DNA of 38,564 nt from NCBI RefSeq assembly GCF_004403305.1, contig NZ_SOHE01000017.1:387-38950 (forward strand), in the 5' to 3' direction. The notes below the pieces were generated by a model, which made no database searches, was not told the origin of the DNA, and worked only from the letters and a program-made list of their open reading frames with translations. The translations under genes were made by a program, and so were the position numbers. The stretch comes from Cryobacterium frigoriphilum. Its GTDB lineage: Bacteria; Actinomycetota; Actinomycetes; Actinomycetales; Microbacteriaceae. This document shows positions 30,260 through 38,564 of the stretch, one piece after another; the first letter of the stretch is position 1, and every line of letters begins with the position of its first letter.

Positions 30260-30676
30260 ATGCCACAGTCACCGGCAGGAACACTGACATCCCAGCAGAA
30301 GACGAGTTCACGTCGCCCCGCCGGCACCCTGTACAGGGGCCGCGAGGGCATGTGGTCATGGGTCCTGCACCGAATTACCGGTGTTGCGATCTTCTTCTTC
30401 CTGCTGGTCCACATTCTCGACACGGCATTGGTCCGTGTGAGTCCAGAAGCCTATAACGCGGTGATCGCGCAGTATCAGACCCCACTCATGGGACTCGGTG
30501 AAGTCGCGCTCGTCGGCGCGATCGTGTTCCACGCCTTCAACGGCCTGCGGATCATCCTGATTGACTTCTGGAACGCGAAGTACCAGAAGGTCATGTTCTA
30601 CGTGGTCCTCGGCCTCTGGGTCGTCACCATGCTGGCCTTCGTGCCGCGCCACCTCATCAACGTGTTCAGTCACTAG
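30260..30676 (+). CDS. sdhC: Succinate dehydrogenase cytochrome b556 subunit
   Basis: Membrane anchor of complex II. 138 residues: Ser/Thr-rich N-terminus, YRGREGMWSWVLHRITG (quinone-site and heme region; the HRITG motif is typical of SdhC), then three membrane helices: VAIFFFLLVHILDT, a middle one with MGLGEVALVGAIVFHAFNGLR, and VMFYVVLGLWVVTMLAFV. His in HILDT or VFHAFNG are candidate heme ligands. Start ATG lies six bases after AGGGAGGG; an in-frame TTG two codons earlier is less likely. First gene of sdhCDAB, in the order of Rv3316-Rv3319. Confidence 0.93.
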   Translation: MPQSPAGTLTSQQKTSSRRPAGTLYRGREGMWSWVLHRITGVAIFFFLLVHILDTALVRVSPEAYNAVIAQYQTPLMGLGEVALVGAIVFHAFNGLRIILIDFWNAKYQKVMFYVVLGLWVVTMLAFVPRHLINVFSH

Positions 30677-30689
30677 GAGGCGGCTCACT

Positions 30690-31145
30690 ATGGCAACCAC
30701 CCTCGAAGCCCCTCGCAGCCCCTACGCCCGGTCCGCCCGTAAAAACGGTGTCAACTGGGAGAAGTGGGGCTGGCTCTACATGCGCGTTTCCGGCGTGCTG
30801 CTGGTCGTGCTCATCTTCGGCCACCTCTTCGTCAACCTGATGGTCGGCGAGGGCGTCAGCGCCCTCAACTTCGCCTTCGTCTCGGGCAAGCTCGCCGACC
30901 CGTTCTGGCAGATCTGGGACGTGGCCATGCTCTGGCTCGCCCTGATCCACGGCGGCAACGGCATGCGCACCCTCGTCAACGACTACGCGGCGACGCCCCT
31001 GACCCGGGGCATCTTCAAGACGGCCATTCTTGCGGCCGTCGTTGTTCTCATCGTGCTCGGCACCCTCGTGGTCTTCACGTTCGACCCGTGCCCGGCCGGC
31101 GCCGCGTTCGCCGACCTCAACCCCAAGTTCTGCTCGGCCCTCTAG
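30690..31145 (+). CDS. sdhD: Succinate dehydrogenase membrane anchor subunit
   Basis: 151 residues with three membrane helices: [40 protein letters not shown], and [20 protein letters not shown]. The motifs GHLFVNLM and HGGNGMR carry the conserved His residues of this subunit. GGAGG occurs nine bases before the ATG, and the gene follows sdhC by 13 bases. With SdhC it anchors the catalytic pair and forms the quinone site. Confidence 0.92.
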   Translation: MATTLEAPRSPYARSARKNGVNWEKWGWLYMRVSGVLLVVLIFGHLFVNLMVGEGVSALNFAFVSGKLADPFWQIWDVAMLWLALIHGGNGMRTLVNDYAATPLTRGIFKTAILAAVVVLIVLGTLVVFTFDPCPAGAAFADLNPKFCSAL

Positions 31146-31162
31146 GAGCTGCACACACCCTT

Positions 31163-32977
31163 ATGACGACACCTGCACCCGCACCTGCCCCCGTTTCCAC
31201 CGTCGTCGACGGTGTTCACTACCACCAGTACGACATCGTAATTATTGGAGCGGGTGGCGCCGGCATGCGAGCGGCCATCGAAGCCGGCCCCAACGCGAGC
31301 ACCGCCGTGATCAGCAAGCTCTACCCGACCCGCTCGCACACCGGTGCGGCGCAGGGCGGCATGGCGGCGGCCCTGGCCAACGTCGAAGAAGACAACTGGG
31401 AATGGCACACCTTCGACACCATCAAGGGCGGCGACTACCTCGTCGACCAGGATGCGGCCGAGATCCTTGCCAAGGAAGCCATTGACGCGGTCATCGACCT
31501 CGAGAACATGGGCCTGCCCTTCAACCGCACCCCCGAGGGCAAGATCGACCAGCGTCGCTTCGGCGGCCACACCCGCGACCACGGCAAGAGCCCGGTTCGC
31601 CGTGCCTGCTACGCCGCCGACCGCACCGGCCACATGATTCTGCAGACGCTCTATCAGAACTGCGTCAAGCGCGGCATCAACTTCTTCAACGAGTACTACG
31701 TGCTCGACCTCGTCATGACCCAGGTCGACGGCGTCGACCAGCCGAGCGCCGTCGTCGCGCTCGACCTGTCGAGCGGTGAACTGCACGTCTTCCAGGGCAA
31801 GGCGTTCATCTTCGCCACCGGCGGTTTCGGCAAGATCTACAAGACCACCTCGAACGCCCACACCCTCACCGGTGACGGCGTCGGCATCGTCTGGCGCAAG
31901 GGCCTGCCGCTCGAAGACATGGAGTTCTTCCAGTTCCACCCGACCGGCCTCGCCGGCCTCGGCATCCTGCTGACCGAGGGTGCCCGCGGTGAGGGCGCGA
32001 TTCTGCGCAACGCGAGCGGTGAACGCTTCATGGAGCGTTACGCTCCGACCATCAAGGACCTCGCACCGCGTGACATCGTCTCGCGCTGCATGCTCAAGGA
32101 GGTCGCGGAGGGTCGCGGCGCCGGCCCCGAGAAGGACTACCTCTACCTCGACTGCACCCACCTCGGTGCCGAGGTACTCGAGACCAAGCTGCCCGACATC
32201 ACCGAGTTCGCCCGCACCTACCTCGGCGTCGACCCGGTCACCGAGCCCGTTCCCGTCATGCCGACCGCGCACTACGCGATGGGCGGCATCCCGACCAACG
32301 TGAAGGGTGAGGTCTGGCGCAACAACGAGATCGTCGTCCCCGGCCTCTACGCCGCCGGCGAGTGCGCCTGCGTCTCGGTGCACGGCTCCAACCGCCTCGG
32401 CACCAACTCGCTGCTGGACATCAACGTGTTCGGCAAGCGCGCCGGCAACAACGCCGTCGAGTACGTCAAGACGGCCTCGTTCGTGCCGCTGCCGGCCGAC
32501 CCGGCCAAGGAGGTGCGTGAGATGCTCGAGGGCATCCGCTCATCGACCGGAACCGAACGCATCGCCGTGCTGCGCAAGATTCTGCAGGAGGAGATGGACA
32601 AGAAGGCTCAGGTGTTCCGCACCGACGAGTCCCTCGCCGAGGTCACCGAAACCATCCACCTGCTGCGTCAGCGCTACAAGAACATCGGCGTGCAAGACAA
32701 GGGTCGTCGTTTCAACACCGACCTGCTCGAAGCCGTCGAACTGGGCTTTCTGCTCGACCTCGCCGAGGTTGTCGTCTATTCCGCGCGCAACCGCAAGGAA
32801 AGCCGCGGCGGACACCAGCGTGAGGACTACCTCGTTCGTGATGACGAGAACTACCTCAAGCACACCATGGCGTACCTCACCGGTGACCCGATGTCAGCGG
32901 ATGCCGCCGATCACATTGCCCTGGACTGGAAACCGGTTGTCATCACCCGTTACCAGCCGATGGAGAGGAAGTACTAG
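31163..32977 (+). CDS. sdhA: Succinate dehydrogenase flavoprotein subunit
   Basis: Oxidises succinate to fumarate at covalently bound FAD. 604 residues: FAD motif [16 protein letters not shown] (about 23-38), flavin-attachment segment [16 protein letters not shown] with His59, active-site stretch [35 protein letters not shown], and the C-terminal [17 protein letters not shown]. The ATG is the only start giving the family N-terminus; AGGAG lies 14 bases upstream, rather far. Its stop shares a base with the sdhB GTG. Confidence 0.96.
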   Translation: MTTPAPAPAPVSTVVDGVHYHQYDIVIIGAGGAGMRAAIEAGPNASTAVISKLYPTRSHTGAAQGGMAAALANVEEDNWEWHTFDTIKGGDYLVDQDAAEILAKEAIDAVIDLENMGLPFNRTPEGKIDQRRFGGHTRDHGKSPVRRACYAADRTGHMILQTLYQNCVKRGINFFNEYYVLDLVMTQVDGVDQPSAVVALDLSSGELHVFQGKAFIFATGGFGKIYKTTSNAHTLTGDGVGIVWRKGLPLEDMEFFQFHPTGLAGLGILLTEGARGEGAILRNASGERFMERYAPTIKDLAPRDIVSRCMLKEVAEGRGAGPEKDYLYLDCTHLGAEVLETKLPDITEFARTYLGVDPVTEPVPVMPTAHYAMGGIPTNVKGEVWRNNEIVVPGLYAAGECACVSVHGSNRLGTNSLLDINVFGKRAGNNAVEYVKTASFVPLPADPAKEVREMLEGIRSSTGTERIAVLRKILQEEMDKKAQVFRTDESLAEVTETIHLLRQRYKNIGVQDKGRRFNTDLLEAVELGFLLDLAEVVVYSARNRKESRGGHQREDYLVRDDENYLKHTMAYLTGDPMSADAADHIALDWKPVVITRYQPMERKY

Positions 32978-33735
32978 TGAGTACCTCAACGCTTGACAAG
33001 CCGGTCGTTCCCGAAACGATCGCGTCCTTCACGGTGACGTTCAACATCCGTCGTTTCAACCCCGAGGTCGACGATGAGCCGCACTGGCAGGACTTCGACG
33101 TGCAGATGTACCCGACCGACCGCGTGCTCGACGCGCTGCACAAGATCAAGTGGGAGCAAGACGGCTCACTGAGCTTTCGTCGCTCCTGCGCGCACGGCAT
33201 TTGCGGTTCGGATGCCATGCGCATCAACGGCCGCAACCGTCTTGCCTGCAAGACCCTGATCAAGGACCTCGACATCACCAAGCCGGTGTACATCGAGGCC
33301 ATCAAGGGCCTGCCGCTCGAGAAGGACCTGATCGTTGACATGGAGCCGTTCTTCGACTCCTTCAAGGAGATCCAGCCCTTCCTCATGAGCAATGTTGCCG
33401 CCACCCCCGGCAAGGAGCGCGTGCAGACGGTCGCCCAGCGCGAGCGTTTCGACGACACCACGAAGTGCATCCTGTGCGCCGCGTGCACGTCGAGCTGCCC
33501 GGTGTTCTGGACCGACGGCCAGTACTTCGGCCCGGCCGCAATCGTCAACGCTCACCGCTTCATCTTCGACTCGCGCGACGACAACGCCGCCGTGCGCCTC
33601 GATATTCTCAACGATCAGGAGGGCGTGTGGCGCTGCCGCACCACCTTCAACTGCACAGAGGCCTGCCCGCGTGGCATCCAGGTCACGCAGGCGATCAGCG
33701 AGGTCAAGCAGGCCATCATGCGCGGTCGCGCCTGA
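32977..33735 (+). CDS. sdhB: Succinate dehydrogenase iron-sulfur subunit
   Basis: Carries electrons from FAD to quinone through three clusters. 252 residues: [2Fe-2S] site in RRSCAHGICGSDAMRINGRN with the following LAC, [4Fe-4S] site CILCAACTSSCPVFW, and the later TFNCTEACPRGI for the remaining ligands. GTG start overlaps the sdhA stop by one base, with GGAGAGGAAG upstream. Last gene of the operon; a perfect terminator follows. Confidence 0.96.
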   Translation: MSTSTLDKPVVPETIASFTVTFNIRRFNPEVDDEPHWQDFDVQMYPTDRVLDALHKIKWEQDGSLSFRRSCAHGICGSDAMRINGRNRLACKTLIKDLDITKPVYIEAIKGLPLEKDLIVDMEPFFDSFKEIQPFLMSNVAATPGKERVQTVAQRERFDDTTKCILCAACTSSCPVFWTDGQYFGPAAIVNAHRFIFDSRDDNAAVRLDILNDQEGVWRCRTTFNCTEACPRGIQVTQAISEVKQAIMRGRA

Positions 33736-33750
33736 TCTGCGGGTCTTGAA

Positions 33751-33786
33751 GCGGCGCCACTCCCTCGGGAGTGGCGCCGCTTTTTT
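33751..33786 (+). terminator. sdhCDAB terminator
   Basis: Perfect 14 bp stem GCGGCGCCACTCCC / GGGAGTGGCGCCGC with a two-base centre, followed by six T, 15 bases after the sdhB stop. Confidence 0.95.
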
Positions 33787-33800
33787 GCACCCGCTCTGGG

Positions 33801-33806
33801 TAGGCT
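33801..33806 (+). promoter_or_regulatory. -10 box of yihY gene, leaderless
   Basis: TAGGCT ends six bases before the GTG at 33813, just after the sdh terminator. Confidence 0.5.
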
Positions 33807-33812
33807 GATCGG

Positions 33813-35015
33813 GTGAAAGAGCTCATAGCCCGTGTCACCGCGCGTGTGACCGCCCTCAAGCCCGTGCGGGTGTTCGCCCATTTCACCGACAAGGGCGGCT
33901 CGATCCTCTCCGGCGGCATGTCCTACCAGGCGATTTTCGCGGTGTTCGCGGCCGTCTGGGTCGGGTTCTCGATCGCCGGGCTGTTTCTGACCAACAACCC
34001 CGACCTGCTCGACGCGCTGTTCATGATCATCAACCAGTCGATTCCGGGCCTGATCGGCGACGAGGGGATCATCGACCCAAAATCACTCTCCGCGGCCGGC
34101 GTCTTGTCGTGGACCGCCGCGATCGCCCTCGTCGGCCTGCTCGCGACCGCGCTCGGCTGGCTGTCGACCACGACCCTGGCCGTGCGCACCATCTTCGAGA
34201 TGCCCCGGCAGACCACGTTCTTTCTGCTCGTCAAGGTGCGCGAACTCGGCCTCGGGCTGCTGTTCGGCCTCGCGCTGGTCGCCTCCGCGGTCGTGTCGCT
34301 CGCGAGCACGGCCGCCCTCGGCGCGATCTTCAGCCTGTTCCAGCTGCCGCAGGACTCGTTCTGGTACGACGCCTCGGCCCGCCTGATCGGCCTCACGGTG
34401 GTGCTGCTGATCGACACGGTGACCCTCGCCGCGCTGTTCCGGGTGCTGTCGCGGGTGCGCATCCCGTTTCGCCGGCTGGTCGCCGGTGCCCTGATCGGCG
34501 GCGCCGGCCTCGGCATCATGAAGATTCTCGGTGGGGCGCTGCTGGGCGGCGCGACCAACAATCCGCTGCTGCTGTCCTTCGCGGTCATCATCGGTCTGCT
34601 GATCTGGTTCAACCTGGTCAGCACCGTCACGCTGCTCGCTGCCTCGTGGATCGCCGTCGGCATGAACGACGCCGGCATTCCGCCGCACACGCTCAGCGAC
34701 GACGAGCTCGCCGCCGAAACCGAACGGCGTGAAGCGGATGCGCTGCGGCTCGCGTCCCGCCTCGAACTCGAGGCGGCTCAGCAGGAGCGGCGCGACGCGC
34801 CCTGGTACGGCAAGTGGGGCGCCGGGCGCCGAGTGAAGGCCGCCGAGGCCCGCGTGGCGAAGTATGCCGAGGCATCCGTCGACGCCGGCCCCGCCGTCGC
34901 CCCGGCCGAGACCTCGACGAGCGCGTTCGGCGCCGCGGCAGGCTCCGCGCAGCCGGAGCCGGGGCCGGATGCCGACGGCGCCGACCGGTCCGGGCGCTCG
35001 CGACACGCTAACTAG
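33813..35015 (+). CDS. YihY/BrkB-family membrane protein
   Basis: 400 residues. Six membrane segments lie between about 35 and 285. The family opening SILSGGMSYQAIFAVFAAVW is clear, with later LGWLSTTTLAVRTIFEMP and the final VIIGLLIWFNLVSTVTLLAA. The last ~110 residues are charged and then Ala/Pro-rich, a cytoplasmic tail longer than in E. coli YihY. The family was once annotated as ribonuclease BN by mistake; the true function is unknown, transport or envelope roles have been proposed. The -10 box of the next gene overlaps its stop codon. Confidence 0.88.
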   Translation: MKELIARVTARVTALKPVRVFAHFTDKGGSILSGGMSYQAIFAVFAAVWVGFSIAGLFLTNNPDLLDALFMIINQSIPGLIGDEGIIDPKSLSAAGVLSWTAAIALVGLLATALGWLSTTTLAVRTIFEMPRQTTFFLLVKVRELGLGLLFGLALVASAVVSLASTAALGAIFSLFQLPQDSFWYDASARLIGLTVVLLIDTVTLAALFRVLSRVRIPFRRLVAGALIGGAGLGIMKILGGALLGGATNNPLLLSFAVIIGLLIWFNLVSTVTLLAASWIAVGMNDAGIPPHTLSDDELAAETERREADALRLASRLELEAAQQERRDAPWYGKWGAGRRVKAAEARVAKYAEASVDAGPAVAPAETSTSAFGAAAGSAQPEPGPDADGADRSGRSRHAN

Positions 35016-35018
35016 ACT
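35013..35018 (+). promoter_or_regulatory. -10 box of exonuclease III gene, leaderless
   Basis: TAGACT overlaps the yihY TAG stop and ends seven bases before the ATG at 35026. Confidence 0.5.
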
Positions 35019-35025
35019 TGAGGGC

Positions 35026-35865
35026 ATGACTTCTGCCCCACCGCTTCGCATCGCCAGTGTCAACACCAATGGAGTGCGTGCCGCGTACCGCAAGGGCATG
35101 GGCGACTGGCTCGCCGCGCGCGACGTGGATATTCTCGCGATTCAGGAGGTGCGGGCATCCATCGACGACCTCGAAGGCCTACTGGGCCCGGACTGGAACA
35201 TTCTGCACGACGGCGCCACCGCGAAGGGTCGTGCCGGGGTGGCCCTCGCGAGCCGCAAGAGCGCCACGATTCACCGCGTGGCCCTCGGTGCCGAGGAGTT
35301 CGACAGCGCCGGCCGCTGGCTCGAGGCCGACTACGAGGTCAACGGCACAATCGTGACCGTCGTGAGCACGTACGTGCACTCCGGCGAGACCGATACCCCC
35401 AAGCAGGTCGAGAAGTACAAATTTCTCGACGCCATGCTCGAGCGGATGCCCGAACTCGCCGCCCACAGCCCGCACGCGGTCGTTCTCGGCGACCTGAACG
35501 TCGGTCACCGCGAGCTCGACATCAAGAACTGGCGTGGCAACAAGAAGCACGCCGGCTTTCTGCCCGAAGAGCGCGAGTATTTCGATCGGATCATCGGGGC
35601 CCCCGCCGACCCCGCGTACAACGCCGGCGCCGGCCTCGGCTGGATCGACGTGGGCCGCAAATGGGCCGGCGAGGTCGAGGGCCCGTACACCTGGTGGTCG
35701 CAACGCGGCAAGGCCTTCGACACCGACACCGGGTGGCGACTGGACTACCACCTCGCGACGCCGGCACTCGCGGCATCCGTCATCAACTACGCGGTCGACC
35801 GGGCCGCGGCCTACGACCAGCGCTGGAGCGACCACTCCCCCGTCGTCGTCGACTACCAGCTCTAA
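35026..35865 (+). CDS. xth: Exodeoxyribonuclease III (AP endonuclease)
   Basis: Base-excision repair enzyme that cuts at abasic sites and removes 3' blocking groups. 279 residues of the endonuclease/exonuclease/phosphatase fold: VNTNGVRAA at the N-terminus, metal-binding Glu in [24 protein letters not shown] with the Asp-x-Asn pair, WRLDYHLA, and the C-terminal [11 protein letters not shown] with the catalytic Asp-His. The start is chosen for the promoter and family N-terminus; upstream frame overlaps yihY without support. trpS begins 19 bases after the stop, so the two may be co-transcribed. Confidence 0.93.
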   Translation: MTSAPPLRIASVNTNGVRAAYRKGMGDWLAARDVDILAIQEVRASIDDLEGLLGPDWNILHDGATAKGRAGVALASRKSATIHRVALGAEEFDSAGRWLEADYEVNGTIVTVVSTYVHSGETDTPKQVEKYKFLDAMLERMPELAAHSPHAVVLGDLNVGHRELDIKNWRGNKKHAGFLPEEREYFDRIIGAPADPAYNAGAGLGWIDVGRKWAGEVEGPYTWWSQRGKAFDTDTGWRLDYHLATPALAASVINYAVDRAAAYDQRWSDHSPVVVDYQL

Positions 35866-35884
35866 TTCTCAGAAAAGACTCCTC

Positions 35885-36889
35885 ATGACCAAATCCCGCC
35901 TGTACTCGGGCATGCAGCCCTCCGCCGACTCCCTGCAGATCGGCAACTACATCGGCGCCCTGCTGAACTGGAAAGAGCTGCAGCAGAGCCACGACGCGTT
36001 CTTCTCGATCGTCGACCTGCACGCGATCACCGTCGCGCAAGACCCCGCCAAGCTGCGCGAGAACACCCGCCGCACCGCCGCGCAGTACATCGCCGCGGGC
36101 ATCGACCCCTCGGCGTCGACGCTCTACGTGCAGTCGCACGTCGCCGCGCACGCGCAGCTGGCCTGGATTCTCAACACCATCACCGGTTTCGGTGAGGCCA
36201 GCCGCATGACGCAGTTCAAGGACAAGTCCCTCAAGCAGGGTGCCGACGCGACGACCGTGGGGCTGTTTGCGTACCCGACGCTGATGGCAGCGGACATTCT
36301 GCTCTACCAGACGTCGATCGTGCCGGTCGGCGAAGACCAGCGCCAGCACGTCGAGCTCACCCGAGACCTCGCGGCCCGCTTCAACTCGCGGTTCGGCGAC
36401 ACGTTCACGGTGCCCGAGGTGGCCATCGTGAAGGAGACCGCGAAGATCTACGACCTGCAGAACCCCACCTCGAAGATGTCGAAGTCGGCCGAGTCCCACG
36501 CCGGAGTCATCTGGCTGCTCGACGAGCCCGGCGTGACGAAGAAGAAGATCATGCGGGCCGTGACGGATGCCGATGGCGGCGTGGTCTTCGACCGCGAGAA
36601 CAAGCCCGGCGTCGCGAACCTGCTGACCATCTACTCCGTGCTGGCCGGCGTCAGCGTGCAGTCGCTCGAAGACGAGTACGCGGGTCGTGGCTACGGCGAC
36701 CTCAAGAAAGGCCTCGTGGAGGTCGTGGCCGGCACCTTCGACCCGATTCGGCTTCGGGTTCAGGAACTGCTCGACGACCCGGCCGAACTGGACCGGTTGC
36801 TGGCCGTGAACGCCGAGAAGGCGGCATCCGTCGCCAATGAGACGCTCGCCGTGGCCTACGACCGCGTCGGACTGCTGCCCGGGCGCTAA
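35885..36889 (+). CDS. trpS: Tryptophanyl-tRNA synthetase
   Basis: Class I synthetase charging tRNA-Trp. 334 residues. The HIGH-like motif is GNYIGAL (about 20-26) and the KMSKS loop is present exactly (197-201). Other family parts: [55 protein letters not shown]. Length is that of bacterial TrpRS. No strong ribosome site precedes the ATG (AGAAAAG only). The acetyltransferase gene follows four bases after the stop. Confidence 0.97.
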   Translation: MTKSRLYSGMQPSADSLQIGNYIGALLNWKELQQSHDAFFSIVDLHAITVAQDPAKLRENTRRTAAQYIAAGIDPSASTLYVQSHVAAHAQLAWILNTITGFGEASRMTQFKDKSLKQGADATTVGLFAYPTLMAADILLYQTSIVPVGEDQRQHVELTRDLAARFNSRFGDTFTVPEVAIVKETAKIYDLQNPTSKMSKSAESHAGVIWLLDEPGVTKKKIMRAVTDADGGVVFDRENKPGVANLLTIYSVLAGVSVQSLEDEYAGRGYGDLKKGLVEVVAGTFDPIRLRVQELLDDPAELDRLLAVNAEKAASVANETLAVAYDRVGLLPGR

Positions 36890-36893
36890 GCGG

Positions 36894-37499
36894 ATGCTGC
36901 CCGTCACGCTGTCGTCGGAGTTGCTGCGGCTCGACGCGCCCGTGCCGGCGGACGCCGCGCGGGTGTTCGAGTATTGTCAGGACCCCTCGTTTGAGCGGTA
37001 TCTGACCGTGCCGTGGCCGTACCTGGTGGAGCACGCCGAGGGGTTTCTCGCCGAGTACGTGCCGGGCGGCTGGGCGAGTGATCGGGAGTACACCTGGGCG
37101 CTGCGCGCGCCCGATACCGCTGATCTGCTCGGGGTCATCGGGCTGCGACTGCTCGGGCCGAGCGTCGACGAGCACGCCGGCGTGCTGCAGCTCGGATCGG
37201 TCGGCTTCTGGCTCGGGGCGCCGTTTCGCGGGCAGGGCCTGATCGGTGAGGCCCAGCGGCTGGTCTTCGACTGGGCGTTCGAGACCGGCCTGGTCGGAGC
37301 AATCCACTGGGAGTGCATCGTGGGCAACACCGCGTCGGCCCGGGCCGCCTGGAAGGCCGGGTTCACCCACACCGGAGTGGGGCCGTCGGTGGCGGCGTAT
37401 CGCGACGGCACGCATCCGCTGTCCTGGCAGGGCCAGCTGCGCGCCGACGACGACCGCACCCCTCGGCGCGGCTGGCCCGCCGAGGCGCTCGAAGCGTGA
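36894..37499 (+). CDS. GNAT-family N-acetyltransferase (RimJ/RimL-like)
   Basis: 201 residues. Opens with VTLSSELLRLDAPVPADAAR, typical of RimJ/L-type acetyltransferases, then the acetyl-CoA-binding region GSVGFWLGAPFRGQGLIGEA (about 101-120) with the R/Q-x-x-G-x-G/A loop as RGQGLI, and VGNTASARAAWKAGF with the Asn and Ala-Gly-Phe motif. It may acetylate a protein N-terminus or a small molecule; substrate unknown. Translationally coupled to trpS upstream and, by GTGA overlap, to the HAD gene downstream. Confidence 0.88.
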   Translation: MLPVTLSSELLRLDAPVPADAARVFEYCQDPSFERYLTVPWPYLVEHAEGFLAEYVPGGWASDREYTWALRAPDTADLLGVIGLRLLGPSVDEHAGVLQLGSVGFWLGAPFRGQGLIGEAQRLVFDWAFETGLVGAIHWECIVGNTASARAAWKAGFTHTGVGPSVAAYRDGTHPLSWQGQLRADDDRTPRRGWPAEALEA

Positions 37500-38239
37500 C
37501 GGGCGTGCGGATCGTTCTCTTCGACCTCGACGACACCCTGTTCGCGCATCGGGCCGCGGTGAGCGAGGGCATCATGCTGCACCTCGATGCGGCCGACGGC
37601 GCCTACGAGGCCCTGAGCCGGGGCGATTCGGCCCTGCTGTGGGACGCGCTCGAGGAGGAGCACTATCACTCCTACCTCGCCGGGCGCCTCGACTTTGCCG
37701 GCCAGCGCCGCGCCCGGGCCCACGATTTTGCGGCCGCCCACGGCGTGCGGCTCGATGAGAGCACGGCCACCCGGTTCTTCGACGACTATTTTCTGCAGTA
37801 CCGGGCGAGCTGGCAGCTGCACGCCGACGCGCTGCCGTGCCTGGACGAGCTGGCGCGGCGCCTGCCCGGGGTGCGATTCGGGCTGATCACGAACGGGGAT
37901 CCGGTGTTTCAGGGCGAGAAGATTCGCCGGGTAGGCCTCGACGGACGCTTCGAGCACGTGATCGCCTCCGGATCGCTCGGGTTCACGAAGCCAGACCCAC
38001 GCATTTTCGAGCATGCCTGCGCCCTGTACGGCGTGGCAGCGGATGCCGCGGTGTACGTCGGCGACCGCCTGCGCACCGACGCGATCGGCGCGGCCACCGC
38101 GGGTCTGACCGGAATCTGGCTGGACCGGGAGGGGGCATCCGCTACCGCAGCCGTGCCCGACGCCGACCGCGCCGAGGCCGACCGCCTCGGCGTGCTGCGC
38201 ATCGAGACGCTGGCCGAGCTGCCGCCCCTGCTCGCCTAG
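37496..38239 (+). CDS. HAD-superfamily hydrolase (YjjG/5'-nucleotidase-like)
   Basis: 247 residues with all four HAD motifs: FDLDDTLF (nucleophile Asp, near residue 9), LITNGD (motif II), Lys in FTKPDPRIF (motif III), and YVGDRLRTDAIGA (motif IV). A helical cap lies between motifs I and II (about 20-110). Such enzymes dephosphorylate nucleotides or sugar phosphates; the YjjG-like arrangement suggests nucleoside monophosphates, but this is not certain. GTG start overlaps the acetyltransferase stop, so xth-trpS-GNAT-HAD may form one operon. Confidence 0.88.
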   Translation: MTGVRIVLFDLDDTLFAHRAAVSEGIMLHLDAADGAYEALSRGDSALLWDALEEEHYHSYLAGRLDFAGQRRARAHDFAAAHGVRLDESTATRFFDDYFLQYRASWQLHADALPCLDELARRLPGVRFGLITNGDPVFQGEKIRRVGLDGRFEHVIASGSLGFTKPDPRIFEHACALYGVAADAAVYVGDRLRTDAIGAATAGLTGIWLDREGASATAAVPDADRAEADRLGVLRIETLAELPPLLA

Positions 38240-38300
38240 CAGCGAACATTCGACTCATATTTCCCGGACTCGCTCCTGCCGGTTCCTCCCCGGGGGCGAA

Positions 38301-38380
38301 TTCAGGAAAAACGGCTGTCGTCTCACCAACACCGCCGAGTTTCGGGGCGCGGCCGCGGGCCACAGCGCCGATTTCCTGAA
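38301..38380. repeat. imperfect inverted repeat downstream of HAD gene
   Basis: TTCAGGAAA (38301-38309) and TTTCCTGAA (38372-38380) with further pairing GGCTGT/ACAGCGCC inside. The centre is 62 bp and GC rich. It may be a terminator-like or dispersed palindromic element; no T-run is seen. Confidence 0.5.
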
Positions 38381-38496
38381 TAAGCCACCACCACCCGACG
38401 CTCGGTGCTGCAGTGAGCCCGCCAGCGGCGGCGCGCCACCGCGTCGACCTCCTGCCCGCAGCGAAACGGATGCCGCCGGCCCCTCGCGCAGTTCCG

Positions 38497-38564
38497 CCCC
38501 GCCCCGCCCCGCCCCGTCCCGTCCCGTCCCCGCCCCGTCCGGTCCCCGCCCCGCCCCCGGTCCC
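38497..38564. repeat. C-rich low-complexity repeat
   Basis: Short tandem CCCCG and CCCGT units run to the window edge. No gene is visible in the 325 bases after the HAD stop. Confidence 0.8.

Noticed and set aside
31142..32383. 413-codon frame antisense to sdhA
   Set aside because: Shadow of sdhA; no family similarity.

Overview
The window reads as a piece of the chromosome of a high-GC Gram-positive actinobacterium, most likely a member of the Microbacteriaceae. The reasons are strong G/C preference at third codon positions, many GTG starts and GTGA/ATGA overlaps, frequent leaderless promoters, and a gene order that matches a block I know from Mycobacterium tuberculosis (birA-accD5-accE5-maf-accA3 ... 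lpdA ... deoD-pmmB ... add-deoA-cdd-sdhCDAB). No rRNA, tRNA, CRISPR array, phage or complete insertion sequence was seen.

Layout, left to right. (1) 1-3680: a PH-domain membrane protein cut by the window edge, biotin ligase BirA, and divergent from it the acyl-CoA carboxylase beta chain (accD) with its small epsilon chain (accE). (2) 3681-4408: a gene-free stretch with inverted and direct copies of a ~25 bp repeat (family A), a possible small RNA and a strong terminator. (3) 4409-7479 (minus): a LuxR-type response regulator, a membrane histidine kinase and a second, degenerate kinase-like membrane protein. (4) 7529-11517: a TRAM-domain RNA methyltransferase divergent from maf, then the biotinylated carboxylase alpha chain (accA). 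(5) 11518-12273: gene-free, with a cluster of a 19 bp repeat (family B), a 13 bp tandem repeat and terminators. (6) 12274-16730: LpdA-type quinone reductase divergent from purine nucleoside phosphorylase and a PmmB/PGM2-like phosphosugar mutase. (7) 16768-27447 (minus): PTS IIB and IIA proteins without a membrane subunit, adenosine deaminase, a DUF559-type nuclease-like protein followed by a second family A cluster, pyrimidine nucleoside phosphorylase, cytidine deaminase, and a BMP-type nucleoside ABC transporter (two permeases, ATPase, lipoprotein). (8) 27448-30126: a second family B cluster, then mannose-1-phosphate guanylyltransferase divergent from a mannosyltransferase-like GT4 enzyme. 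(9) 30127-33786: sdhCDAB with a candidate DtxR/IdeR iron box and a perfect terminator. (10) 33813-38564: YihY membrane protein, exonuclease III, TrpS, a GNAT acetyltransferase, a HAD phosphatase, and a repetitive C-rich end.

Functionally, two themes stand out. One is biotin-dependent acyl-CoA carboxylation (ligase plus alpha, beta and epsilon chains). The other is nucleoside uptake and salvage: the BMP transporter imports nucleosides, Cdd and Add deaminate them, DeoA and PNP release (deoxy)ribose-1-phosphate, and the PmmB/PGM2-like mutase can convert that to the 5-phosphate. The paired PTS proteins next to Add may add a regulatory or transport layer.

The least explained content is outside genes: two dispersed repeat families (A and B), each present at two distant sites and located at points where the gene order departs from the mycobacterial block; an 18 bp perfect inverted repeat near the left end; an abundance of the heptamer GCATCCG/CGGATGC; and about a dozen promoters placed so that transcription should start at or next to the start codon.
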